Program-made: the position numbers and the translations under genes
Assembly (NCBI RefSeq): GCF_000816145.1
Contig: NZ_CP007141.1
Coordinates: forward strand, 806,001-870,000
Direction of reading: 5' to 3'
DNA length: 64,000 nt
Origin: Pseudothermotoga hypogea DSM 11164 = NBRC 106472
Lineage (GTDB): Bacteria > Thermotogota > Thermotogae > Thermotogales > DSM-5069
Notes under the pieces: generated by a model
Told to the model about the DNA's origin: nothing
Databases searched by the model: none
What the model saw: the letters and a program-made list of their open reading frames with translations, nothing else
Shown: in pieces, positions 45,399-53,209 of the stretch
How the letters are laid out: every line of letters begins with the position of its first letter
How positions within the stretch are numbered: position 1 is the first letter of the stretch

Positions 45399-45433
45399 CC
45401 AAACCTGGGTTTGGTAACCAAACTGGGGTTTGG
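45399..45433. repeat. Two tandem 16-bp palindromes
   Basis: CCAAACCTGGGTTTGG (45399-45414) and CCAAACTGGGGTTTGG (45418-45433) are near-perfect palindromes spaced by three bases. They lie between the two remnants and could be an operator for a dimeric regulator or a short inverted-repeat scar. Confidence 0.7.
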
Positions 45434-45449
45434 CGCGTTCTTTTCCCTG

Positions 45450-45885
45450 AAGCCAAAAATGGTTTCCACTGAGCCTCGATCGTCTCGCCGAAGATTTATT
45501 CGAAAAACAAAAGGCGAGGCCAATGTGAAGGCCACCTCTTCGCAAGACACACACCTTTACACTCTCGCAGATCGGTGACTATGACAGAACACTCACACAA
45601 ACATTTGAGATAGCCGAAAAGATGGTTGAAAGTGAGCTGAATGAACTTTTCAGAAAATCTCCCAATTATCGCATCGTCCTTGAAGCTGTGGCTCACAGAA
45701 TGGACACCTACTCCAAGATCAAGAAGTACTTCCTTATGAATTCGATCTCTATAAACGACACAACGTTGCCAAAGCTGATCAAATCACTCGTGAAGTATTC
45801 GTACCTTGAGGAACGCATCGAAAACGGTTCAAAACGCTACGTGATTCTCGACCCGATCGTCGAAAGAGTCATGTTGAAATGGTGA
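45450..45885 (+). pseudogene. C-terminal remnant of an ATPase-like gene with winged helix
   Basis: In one frame the stretch reads LDRLAEDLFEKQKARPM, a TGA, then TFTLSQIGDYDRTLTQTF, followed by an open frame of 87 residues from ATG 45622. That frame includes FRKSPNYRIVLEAVAHRM, a winged-helix-like segment, and a C-terminal RYVILDPIVERVMLKW. This pattern resembles the C-terminal winged helix of archaeal-type AAA ATPases, which are common in Thermotogota. There is no ATPase core in the window. I infer a decayed gene; a small real wHTH protein from 45622 is the alternative. Confidence 0.45.
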
Positions 45886-45904
45886 AAACCCCCCTTGCGG
45901 GGGG
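45885..45904 (-). terminator. Terminator of the oxygen-defence operon
   Basis: CCCCCC-gcaa-GGGGGG followed by TTTT on the minus strand, directly after the stop of the ACT-like gene. It ends the rubrerythrin operon and stands tail to tail with the ATPase remnant. Confidence 0.8.
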
Positions 45905-46180
45905 TCATTCTTCATCGAAGGAAAGTTCCATGTAGTCTGCTTTCACTCCGGGTAGTTTGTTCAGCTTATCACACAGTTCTTTGTGCTGTTCCGGGCTTCC
46001 GACAAGTTCCAGAACGATCAGTCCAGCTTCGGAACAGTTATCCAAAACTCCATCGTGAAGACCAAGCCTCGTTTTGATCAAACACCCCCAAGCCGTGAGG
46101 ATCTTCTGCACTCTGTCGGCTGTTTCTTTCCTGTTCTTCACCAGTATCGCCATAACGGTTTTGATAGGCACCTGCGCCAC
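45905..46180 (-). CDS. Small ACT-like (ferredoxin-fold) protein
   Basis: Protein of 91 residues, with GTG start after GGGGGTG. The pattern ILVKNRKETADRVQKILTAW followed by RLGLHDGVLD and later LCDKLNKLPGVKADYMEL fits the beta-alpha-beta ACT/NikR-C fold of small regulatory proteins. A similar family member is annotated as a hydrogenase-system regulator in anaerobes, but I cannot confirm that identity. It is the last gene of the rubrerythrin-neelaredoxin-rubredoxin operon, which suggests a sensor or regulator of redox metabolism. There is one conserved-looking Cys in DNCSEAG. Confidence 0.6.
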   Translation of the reverse strand: MAQVPIKTVMAILVKNRKETADRVQKILTAWGCLIKTRLGLHDGVLDNCSEAGLIVLELVGSPEQHKELCDKLNKLPGVKADYMELSFDEE

Positions 46181-46209
46181 TCGAACACCCCCCAGCTTTC
46201 AAAGACCAT

Positions 46210-46371
46210 TCATTCGATCGGTTCAAAGTCCTGTTTTGAAGCTCCGCACATCGGACAAGTCCAGTCATCTGGTAAAGCTTCAAAAGGTGTCCCTGGGGCT
46301 ATTCCACTGTCTGGATCACCTTTCTCAGGATCGTAGATGTACCCGCAGAGAATGCATCGATACTTTTTCAT
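46210..46371 (-). CDS. rub: Rubredoxin
   Basis: Electron carrier of 53 residues with a single Fe(Cys)4 site. Reading the minus strand gives [18 protein letters not shown], then further residues including the second pair in [17 protein letters not shown]. Both CxxC pairs and the conserved aromatic residues are present. It supplies electrons to the superoxide reductase, rubrerythrin and flavodiiron protein encoded nearby. The ribosome site GAGGAGAGAAC lies upstream, after the superoxide reductase stop. Confidence 0.95.
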   Translation of the reverse strand: MKKYRCILCGYIYDPEKGDPDSGIAPGTPFEALPDDWTCPMCGASKQDFEPIE

Positions 46372-46380
46372 GTTCTCTCC

Positions 46381-46776
46381 TCACTCCTCTACAACGATTT
46401 TCTTGCTGCTCTCCCAAAGACCGTGTATGTTACAGAAAGAGAGCGCCAAAATCGTTCCAGATTTGTTCAGCTTGACCTTGTTCGTCACCGTCGGTTCTGT
46501 ATAGACTGCACCAGTGTTCGGTCCTTGAACAGATTCTCCGTGCGCGTTAAACTCGTACTTTCCAATCTCGTACACATAAGGATCACCATCTGGTTGGAAG
46601 AAAACCTGTATCCACCTTATGTGGTGCTCTGTGGTGTTGGGGTGTGGAATTTCCTTGCCAACAGTGACAGTGATGTGGAACGGTTCATTCTTTTTGACGC
46701 TGTCAGGTGCCTCGATCACGGGAACGTGTTTTTCCTTCTTGAAATCCTCACTCTTGATGAAATCAGCCAGTTTCAT
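46381..46776 (-). CDS. Superoxide reductase (neelaredoxin type)
   Basis: Protein of 131 residues that reduces superoxide to hydrogen peroxide with rubredoxin as donor. The catalytic Fe(His)4Cys site is visible in KKEKHVPVIEAPD (a Glu/Lys loop followed by His), HPNTTEHHIRW, and FCNIHGLW (Cys and His). There is no N-terminal desulforedoxin domain, so it is a 1Fe enzyme. The sequence is very close to the T. maritima neelaredoxin as I remember it. The start ATG 46776 follows GAGGAGGG, inside the longer frame at 46839. Confidence 0.95.
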   Translation of the reverse strand: MKLADFIKSEDFKKEKHVPVIEAPDSVKKNEPFHITVTVGKEIPHPNTTEHHIRWIQVFFQPDGDPYVYEIGKYEFNAHGESVQGPNTGAVYTEPTVTNKVKLNKSGTILALSFCNIHGLWESSKKIVVEE

Positions 46777-46787
46777 ACTATCCCTCC

Positions 46788-47301
46788 TCACACAGAGAAT
46801 TCCCTGTAAGAATTCTTCGGCGCGCCACAGACCGGGCACTTTTCTGGTGCTTCACCTTCTACCGTGTGACCACAAACAGAACATATGTAGATTTTTTTCA
46901 GCCGCGTAGTCTTCCTTTTTCTCAGCAAGTTGCTTCGCTTTCTTGTACATCTCTGCATGGATCTTCTCAGCTTCCCACGCGAACTTTGTACTTCTCTCTG
47001 CGCCCTTTTCTTGCTGGAACTGTGCGACGGTGTTGTACACAGGATACATCTCGTTGATCTCGAACGTTTCACCGTCGATGCACTGTTGAACGTTCTCTGG
47101 CATTTCTTTGTAGATCTTGCCGAGTTCCCTGTAGTGGTTTCGAGCATGCACAAATTCTGCGTAGGCAATGGCTCTGAACAGGTTCGCAAGCTTCTTCAAT
47201 CCGCGCTGTTCCGCCTCATCTGCGAAGATCAAGTACTTCATGTGGGCCATGCTCTCTCCCGCAAAGGCATCCTCGAGGAACTTCTTCGTCATCTCCCTCA
47301 T
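46788..47301 (-). CDS. rbr: Rubrerythrin with frameshift at an A7 run
   Basis: Peroxide reductase built from an N-terminal ferritin-like diiron domain and a C-terminal rubredoxin-like domain. From ATG 47301 (GGGGGTGATCTT upstream) the frame gives [34 protein letters not shown] and EKIHAEMY, the diiron Glu/His set. At 46892-46898 (T7 here, A7 on the coding strand) it shifts: the zero frame ends as [14 protein letters not shown] at 46852. The rubredoxin-like domain [15 protein letters not shown] then [16 protein letters not shown] continues in the other frame to 46788. One extra A restores the full protein. Either slippage, a true mutation or a sequencing error is possible. Confidence 0.85.
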
Positions 47302-47335
47302 AAGATCACCCCCAAAAGCGGAGTTTTCTGGTCTT

Positions 47336-47364
47336 ATTATACCATCCAATTTGTTGGATGGAAA
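47336..47364 (-). promoter_or_regulatory. Promoter of the rubrerythrin operon
   Basis: On the minus strand, TTTCCA (47359-47364), a spacer of 17 bases and TATAAT (47336-47341) precede the rubrerythrin start by about 35 bases. The spacer is filled by the palindrome at 47342-47361. Confidence 0.75.
47342..47361. promoter_or_regulatory. Perfect 20-bp palindromic operator candidate
   Basis: CCATCCAATTTGTTGGATGG has 8-base arms (CCATCCAA / TTGGATGG) around TTTG. It occupies the spacer between -35 and -10 of the rubrerythrin promoter. It does not match the PerR, Fur or CIRCE consensus. A repressor there would block RNA polymerase. Confidence 0.7.
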
Positions 47365-47597
47365 CATTTCAATACAGTATCGAATTCAAACAGAAGCTTT
47401 ATTGGCACCTTCATTTGAAGATTTGAGCCTCTTTCATTAAGGTCTTCTCATACTGTGGAAAGTCCTCTGAAATTAGGGACAATCACTCAAACATATGCGT
47501 AGGTTCTTATGAAGAATTCCTCACCTATTCAAAAATTCCGTCAAACTCTCTTCAGTACGGTAGTCTTGGGACTACTCAAACTGCGGAGGTGAAGGCT

Positions 47598-48908
47598 GTG
47601 AGGTTCAAACTGTTCTTGACACTCGCTTTGGTAGCTTCACTGAACCTTGTTGTCTTGGCCCTGAACGTGATCTTCTTAGTCGGTGACGGGATGAGCGCGA
47701 ACCAACTGGTACTCGCGAGCATATTGGAAAACAGACTCCTCACGACGATGACGCTTCCCTACACGGGCCTGACGGTCACCTACTCGTCGGACTCGTGGGT
47801 CACAGATTCGGCTCCCGCTGGAACGGCACTGTTTTGTGGCTTCAAAACTCTGAACAAGGCCATCGCTGTTCTTGCCAACGGTGAAACGGTGCCATCGATC
47901 TTTGAAATCGCAAAAAAAGCTGGCTACAGAATCGGAATCGCCGTGACTTGCCAGATAACTCACGCCACACCTGCAGCAATCTACGGACACGTTTCCAGCA
48001 GAAGCGACGAATTGACACTCGCCAAGCAGTTCGTCGAGTCAGGGACCGTGGACGTTGCCTTCGGTGGTGGTTGGCAATGGTTCTTGCCCGAGGGCAAGGG
48101 AGGCGTTAGAAAGGATGGACTCGACCTGATTGAGATGCTTGAATCGAAGGGCTATCAGTACATAACGAATGCGGACGAACTCAAAGACGTTTCTGCTCAG
48201 AAAGTTCTCGGTCTCTTCGCGAAGAACTACCTCGAACCGGTCTCCGATAGACCAGCCAACCAGCCCACGCTCGACGTGATGACCGCAAAGGCAATAGAAT
48301 TACTCTCCAAAAGCGGTCAACCTTTCATGCTCATGGTCGAAGGTTCGCAGATCGACTGGGAATGCCATGCGAACGACTTCTACGGCGCTTGGAAGGAAGT
48401 CGTCGAGTTCGACAACGCCGTCAAGGTTGCACTCGATTTTGCGAAGAGGGACGGAAACACTCTCGTCATCGTCACGGGAGACCACGAAACCGGTGGACTT
48501 TCTCTGTCCAATGGGGGTTATACCATCAACGTCGAGCAAGCGAGAAAAGCCAAAGGTACGACAGCGATGTTTTTGAAACAGTACAACGTGGCAGACAAAG
48601 AGAAATTCTTCGCCGGATTGAAAGAATGGTACGGTATAGAGCTGAAGGATTCTGAATACGAATACTTCACCAAGCTTCCTGCCAACAACCTGAGAAGAGA
48701 GCTTGCCAGATTCGTCAGTCAAAAGGTGGGCTTCGGTTGGACCACGTACGATCACACCGCTGGAGTCGTTCCCGTCTATGCCTTCGGACCAGGTGCGCAC
48801 TTGTTCACAGGATTCATGGACAACACCGACGTGGCAAAAATGATAATGAAGATCACATCTTTGAACACCGTGAGCTTCCCAAAGGTCCCTGCAGCCGCGG
48901 GGTATTGA
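47598..48908 (+). CDS. phoA: Alkaline phosphatase, secreted
   Basis: Exported phosphomonoesterase of 436 residues. A signal peptide (about residues 1-22) precedes FLVGDGMSANQ (Asp30 binds metal). The nucleophilic Ser is Ser71 in DSAPAGTA, and the metal ligands appear in TGDHETGGL and YDHTAGVVPVYAFGPG. Start GTG 47598 has GGAGGTG eight bases upstream; a GTG at 47589 lies inside that ribosome site. The gap to the rubrerythrin operon (47362-47597) has no clear gene. A terminator follows. Confidence 0.93.
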   Translation: MRFKLFLTLALVASLNLVVLALNVIFLVGDGMSANQLVLASILENRLLTTMTLPYTGLTVTYSSDSWVTDSAPAGTALFCGFKTLNKAIAVLANGETVPSIFEIAKKAGYRIGIAVTCQITHATPAAIYGHVSSRSDELTLAKQFVESGTVDVAFGGGWQWFLPEGKGGVRKDGLDLIEMLESKGYQYITNADELKDVSAQKVLGLFAKNYLEPVSDRPANQPTLDVMTAKAIELLSKSGQPFMLMVEGSQIDWECHANDFYGAWKEVVEFDNAVKVALDFAKRDGNTLVIVTGDHETGGLSLSNGGYTINVEQARKAKGTTAMFLKQYNVADKEKFFAGLKEWYGIELKDSEYEYFTKLPANNLRRELARFVSQKVGFGWTTYDHTAGVVPVYAFGPGAHLFTGFMDNTDVAKMIMKITSLNTVSFPKVPAAAGY

Positions 48909-48916
48909 TTCTCACC

Positions 48917-48950
48917 GGGCCACGTTCGTCCTGAGCGTGGCCCATTCTGT
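48917..48950 (+). terminator. Alkaline phosphatase terminator
   Basis: The stem GGGCCACG / CGTGGCCC with an 11-base loop starts nine bases after the phoA stop. The T tail (ATTCTGTT) is weak, so termination may be partial. Confidence 0.65.
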
Positions 48951-49131
48951 TATGCTCCGACAAAACGAATTCACATCAATTCTTTCATTCATCTCAATCT
49001 CACGAACAGGATGGACCTTCTGGCTTAACTTGTGTAAACTGTGGCGGGCATCGTGTCAGGTGGTTGCGAAGGCCTTCATTCAGCGCAAGCAGATTTGCCA
49101 GATTCATCGCGAAGCTGCGCCACATTTTCGG

Positions 49132-49137
49132 TATAAT
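49132..49137 (+). promoter_or_regulatory. Candidate -10 box of the rhomboid gene
   Basis: TATAAT lies 20 bases before the TTG start, with GGGAGGT at 49144-49150 between. There is no good -35. The rest of 48951-49156 shows nothing else. Confidence 0.4.
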
Positions 49138-49156
49138 CTTTGTGGGAGGTCATGAT

Positions 49157-49846
49157 TTGAGAACAATCAAGCTCACACATTTGATTTTGTTCGTCAACGT
49201 GATAATCATGATCGCGATGATGATTGCAAGATTAACTTCTTCTTTTCGCAATGAAGCTTATCTTTTGCTGAGTTTCGGTGCCCAATACGGTCCGCTCGTG
49301 GCGAGGGGAGAGTGGTACAGAACCATCACGGCGATATTCGTTCATGGCGGTATCCTGCATTTGTTGTTCAACTCCTACGCACTGTTTTATTTTGGAACAA
49401 TCGTGGAGTCGATTTACGGACCTGAAAAGTTCGTTGTTTCGTACTTTCTGTCTGGACTGGTTGGCAACGTCGCAACGCATTTGCTTTACTACAGGTCCGT
49501 CTCAGTTGGTGCGAGCGGAGCGATATTCGGTTTGGTCGGCGTGTTGTTCATTCTCGGTTTCAAACGCGATGCTCCATTCTACGTGAGGTCCGTAACTGGC
49601 TATGCGCTGTTGCCCATGATCGTTTTCAACGTCGTGTACGGATTTTTACCTGGAAGTGGTATTAACAATGCGGCACATCTTGGGGGTTTCTTCACCGGGA
49701 TCTTGATGGGTTATCTGATCAAACCGGTACCTTCTATCTACAGTCGAAAAAGATCTGTGTTTCTCGCCTGGAGAGCAGCGGCAATCGCTCTCGGAGTCCT
49801 CGTGGTGTACAGTTTCGTGATGCTCGCTTTCCGTTCGATAGTCTAA
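49157..49846 (+). CDS. Rhomboid family intramembrane serine protease
   Basis: Membrane protease of 229 residues that cleaves transmembrane segments. The catalytic dyad is Ser120 (SVGASGAIFG) and His174 (NNAAHLGGFF). Asn72 and His68 in the HGGILHLLFNSYALF segment stabilise the oxyanion, as in GlpG. Six core helices are predicted. The TTG start at 49157 is chosen by GGGAGGT spacing; the longer frame at 49064 lacks a ribosome site. Its substrates are unknown. Confidence 0.9.
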   Translation: MRTIKLTHLILFVNVIIMIAMMIARLTSSFRNEAYLLLSFGAQYGPLVARGEWYRTITAIFVHGGILHLLFNSYALFYFGTIVESIYGPEKFVVSYFLSGLVGNVATHLLYYRSVSVGASGAIFGLVGVLFILGFKRDAPFYVRSVTGYALLPMIVFNVVYGFLPGSGINNAAHLGGFFTGILMGYLIKPVPSIYSRKRSVFLAWRAAAIALGVLVVYSFVMLAFRSIV

Positions 49847-49848
49847 AT

Positions 49849-51567
49849 TCAGAGTTCTTCGATAATCTTAAGCAGGGCCTTTGCAGCAAGTGTTGTACCT
49901 TCTTTTTCGTAACCCTCGACACCGAGCATGGTCCTTATTTCTCCGACCTTCACACCCGTTTCGAACATCTTCTTCAGATAGTACTCGGCGAGCTTGTGAT
50001 GTTCCTTCTGCCTCTGGACAGCTCCAAATGGATTTGCGAAGTACGACGTGACCAATCCGCTTTCCGAAGTCGTGCCTTTGCTCATGCGTTTGCCTTCAGA
50101 AAAAACCTTGAGAGCTTCATCGACGTTGTCGAAGAAGACGATCCTGTCTTCGTCTCTATCGACTTCAGTGTAGTTGTTGGCGTAGAAGAAGAAATCGATG
50201 TGTGTAGGTGTGATTATCTCGTTGTAGTTGTTGAACGGAACTATGACGCGCGCGTTTATTTGGTCCGGGTTCATGAAGATGCTTCTGTCCATCGTTGAAT
50301 AAGCATATCCTGGTGGCAAGTCATCCAGTCTAACGAATGCACCTGTTTCTGTACCGTAAGCGACCACATGACCATCCATGATCGCGAGACTGCCCATATC
50401 GTCGATGATGGTGTCCACCTGCGCTACCTCTTCGAGTCTACTCAAAGCATCCAAAGTTTCGCTCTTTCCCGCACCGCTATCACCAACGAACATCGCGACT
50501 GCCATCTTACCGTTCTTCAGAATGATGCGCGCCATCGACCCGTGTATGGGCAACCTTCCTTGGTCGATTCTGATCAAGTTGTGAATCGTGAGCGTGGTCT
50601 TCTTCATGTAACCAAAATAATCGTTCTCATCGATCGCTGGGATGATCCCGACGTACATCTTACCATCTCTGAATATCACGCCGTTTCTCCAGCGCTCGTT
50701 GAAGTTGGGAATCCTGCTTGGTTCCAAACCGAAGATCAGCATTCCATCAGGTTCTCTCTGCCTCAGATGCTTCGGCGTCGCGAGCTCGAACAAGTTGGCC
50801 AAACCCGCACCGTGCGCAAGATAATCCACGTGTACCAGGTTGTAAAATAATAGATCTCCAACGAAGATCGGGAACCTGAACCATTCCTTAGGATTGAGCT
50901 CTATCTTGTCCAGAACGGGCTCGTCGACGACGGGCACAACACCTTTTCTCTTGTTCGACTTGGTGTAGAAGATCACTGGTGGATCGAACACGGCTCCCCA
51001 AACGGTTGGTATCTTTCTGATCCAGGGTAATCGATCGAATTTCTCGCCGTCTATATCCTCAACGAGAAAGGCTACCTGCGCACCGCTGGGAAGTTGTCTC
51101 ATCACGGTTGGGAAGGAATTGGAGATGTTCATCATGAGCTCTCTGTAAAGATTCTTGATCACTGCCTTGAACTGATCGCTGATCTGGGTGATCGTGTACT
51201 CTATGCTCGCCCTTCTGATATGATCGTCGGAATACTTCTCCTCGCGAACCATGAATCTGTGTTTCGAACGCCAGAAAGAATAGAATGCCTCGACAAACTT
51301 CTCAAGGTCTCTGGGGTTGACGTAATAGATGATGTTCGTCAGCTCTTTCACGTTTCTCATCGTCAGCAAGTGTAAGTATTCAACGAACCTGCGAAGATCG
51401 TAGTCGCCGTCGAGTTTGAAGGCATTTAAGGCGTTCAGAAGTGGGCTGCGCCTTTCCTTGAGAATCTCAATGAACTCTTTGAGCAGCGATTCGAACTTCT
51501 TCTGGCCCATGATCTGGCTGTAGTTCGTGTAAATGACTGAACCGTCAATGATCACACTGCGACTCAA
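49849..51567 (-). CDS. PEPCK-like P-loop protein, function unknown
   Basis: Protein of 572 residues. A P-loop FVGDSGAGKSETLDAL near residue 370 and an Asp pair TIIDDMGSL follow the kinase-1a and kinase-2 pattern of phosphoenolpyruvate carboxykinase and HPr-kinase folds. LPPGYAYSTMDRS and a C-terminal GVKVGEIRTMLGVEG complete it. The N-terminal 280 residues are not like the carboxykinases I know. I recall a report of a Thermotoga PEPCK homologue acting as a pyrophosphate-dependent myo-inositol kinase, but whether this is the orthologue cannot be judged here. True carboxykinase activity is doubtful. It is a single-gene unit convergent with the rhomboid gene, with three bases between stops. Confidence 0.7.
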   Translation of the reverse strand: MSRSVIIDGSVIYTNYSQIMGQKKFESLLKEFIEILKERRSPLLNALNAFKLDGDYDLRRFVEYLHLLTMRNVKELTNIIYYVNPRDLEKFVEAFYSFWRSKHRFMVREEKYSDDHIRRASIEYTITQISDQFKAVIKNLYRELMMNISNSFPTVMRQLPSGAQVAFLVEDIDGEKFDRLPWIRKIPTVWGAVFDPPVIFYTKSNKRKGVVPVVDEPVLDKIELNPKEWFRFPIFVGDLLFYNLVHVDYLAHGAGLANLFELATPKHLRQREPDGMLIFGLEPSRIPNFNERWRNGVIFRDGKMYVGIIPAIDENDYFGYMKKTTLTIHNLIRIDQGRLPIHGSMARIILKNGKMAVAMFVGDSGAGKSETLDALSRLEEVAQVDTIIDDMGSLAIMDGHVVAYGTETGAFVRLDDLPPGYAYSTMDRSIFMNPDQINARVIVPFNNYNEIITPTHIDFFFYANNYTEVDRDEDRIVFFDNVDEALKVFSEGKRMSKGTTSESGLVTSYFANPFGAVQRQKEHHKLAEYYLKKMFETGVKVGEIRTMLGVEGYEKEGTTLAAKALLKIIEEL

Positions 51568-51774
51568 CCTAACACCTCTCCCGTATACTTATACCGCCGC
51601 CGCCTTTCATGTGCGGGAAAAATCTCTAACGAAGTGGTTACGCGTCGTTTCTGAATAGGAAAGGAATGAACCGACTGTCAGATCAAGCGGCCTGTGGTTG
51701 GCAGGTTTGGTTCTGAATTCCTCGCCTCTTCCCGCGCTACCAAATAAGAAGCTCCTCGCTATTGAAGAAGAAGT

Positions 51775-52014
51775 AGCGAGCATGTTCAAAAACGCTGCAG
51801 AGAGGAAGCCAGTAGATATCGCTTCAACACGGGGATCAAACCCGAGAAAGAATTCGTACCATACGTGGACAGTACGACGAGTGCGAAACCCAAACTCGGC
51901 AAGAATTTGCACCTCGAAACCGAAGATTTCTGGCTATGGCTTGGAACCCGTTATATCATCGAAATTGATCCAGCGACAAACCTCGCTATGCACGATTTTT
52001 GTGAGAAAATGTGA
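51775..52014 (+). pseudogene. Decayed gene between the PEPCK-like and ABC transporter genes
   Basis: The 590-base gap (51568-52159) has no intact gene. In one frame AIEEEVASMFKN is read, and from about 51800 another frame gives YRFNTGIKPEKEFVPYVD, then KPKLGKNLHLETEDFWLWLG and RYIIEIDPATNLAMHDF, ending at 52014. The second part has coding character (patterned hydrophobic and charged residues). I infer a remnant with at least one frameshift; I do not recognise the family. Confidence 0.4.
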
Positions 52015-52159
52015 TCTGTAATCTGTTTTCATGTGGTTCGTATCCAATATTTCTCTGCGGTGGCTTCTTTTTCTTTGTCTTTACAGATTTTCTGGCCGAT
52101 TTTCTTTTCTGGTAGAATGTATTTCGTCAGTGTTAGAGTACTGAGTGGAGGTGATCCCT

Positions 52160-53197
52160 TTGTTAACGTACATCGTCAGAAGATTGCTTCTGTTACCCTT
52201 AATTTTGTTCGGGCTCTCTTTGATCGTCTTTGGAATGATACAGAGTTTGGGACCGGACAGGTTGCTGGCAGCTTATGTGAATCCTGGTGTGCTGGACAAA
52301 TTGACTCCCGTCCAGTTGGAAAAGATCAAGCAGAAGTACGGCCTGAACGATCCAATGATGATCCGTTACCTCAAATGGCTCAAGAACACCCTTCAGGGAG
52401 ATCTTGGCTGGTCACTCGTTGGGAAACAACCCGTGAAGGATGCGATACTGAGCAGGCTGCCCTGGACCGTGGAATTAGCTTTGTATTCAATAATCCCAGT
52501 GGTCTTCGTGGGAGTGTGGCTCGGCGTGATAGCAGCGGTCAACAGGGACAAATTCCTCGATCATTTCGTCAGAATCTTCGCAGTTGTTGGTTGGAGTTTT
52601 CCAGATTTCGTCTTTGGTCTCATCGTGCTCATGGTCTTCTACAGCGTCCTGGGATGGTTCCCACCTGGAAATCTCAGCTTGTGGGCGGACCAGGTGATCA
52701 AATCTCCCGAATTCAGGAGGTTCACTTCTCTTGTTACGATAGACGCTCTTTTGAACGGTAGGTTCGATGTCTTTGTTGACGCCTTGAGGCATCTCGTAGC
52801 TCCCATTTTGACTCTTTCCTGGCTCTGGTGGGCGTATCTGTTGAGGATAACTCGATCGAGCATGCTTGAAGTTCTCACAAAAGAATACATAAGAACTGCG
52901 CGAGCCAAGGGTTTGGCAGAGCGAGTTGTGATCAACAAGCATGCGAGAAGGAACGCGATGATACCTGTGGTCACGGTGGGTGGAGGAATGGTCATACAAC
53001 TGTTCGCCGGCACGGTGATCGTTGAAATGGTCTTCAACAGGACCGGCATGGGAAGTTTCACCGCCACGGCGGCCACACAACTCGACTACGCCTCTATAAT
53101 GGCTTCAACGCTCTTCTATTCTCTGATACTCGTTCTGGGAAACCTCGTGATAGACATTCTCTACGCTGTGGTTGATCCGCGCGTCAGGCTCGGTTGA
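52160..53197 (+). CDS. Peptide/oligosaccharide ABC transporter permease (OppB/DppB type)
   Basis: Inner-membrane permease of 345 residues with six predicted helices. The EAA loop is in EYIRTARAKGLAERVVINKHARRNAMIPV, and the N-terminus matches the BPD_transp_1 N domain (TYIVRRLLLLPLILFG). The start TTG 52160 has GGAGGTGA. It heads a unit of two permeases and two ATPases. The binding protein is convergent across a terminator. In Thermotogota, family-5 systems often carry sugars rather than peptides. Confidence 0.92.
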   Translation: MLTYIVRRLLLLPLILFGLSLIVFGMIQSLGPDRLLAAYVNPGVLDKLTPVQLEKIKQKYGLNDPMMIRYLKWLKNTLQGDLGWSLVGKQPVKDAILSRLPWTVELALYSIIPVVFVGVWLGVIAAVNRDKFLDHFVRIFAVVGWSFPDFVFGLIVLMVFYSVLGWFPPGNLSLWADQVIKSPEFRRFTSLVTIDALLNGRFDVFVDALRHLVAPILTLSWLWWAYLLRITRSSMLEVLTKEYIRTARAKGLAERVVINKHARRNAMIPVVTVGGGMVIQLFAGTVIVEMVFNRTGMGSFTATAATQLDYASIMASTLFYSLILVLGNLVIDILYAVVDPRVRLG

Positions 53198-53209
53198 GGG
53201 GGAAAGAAC

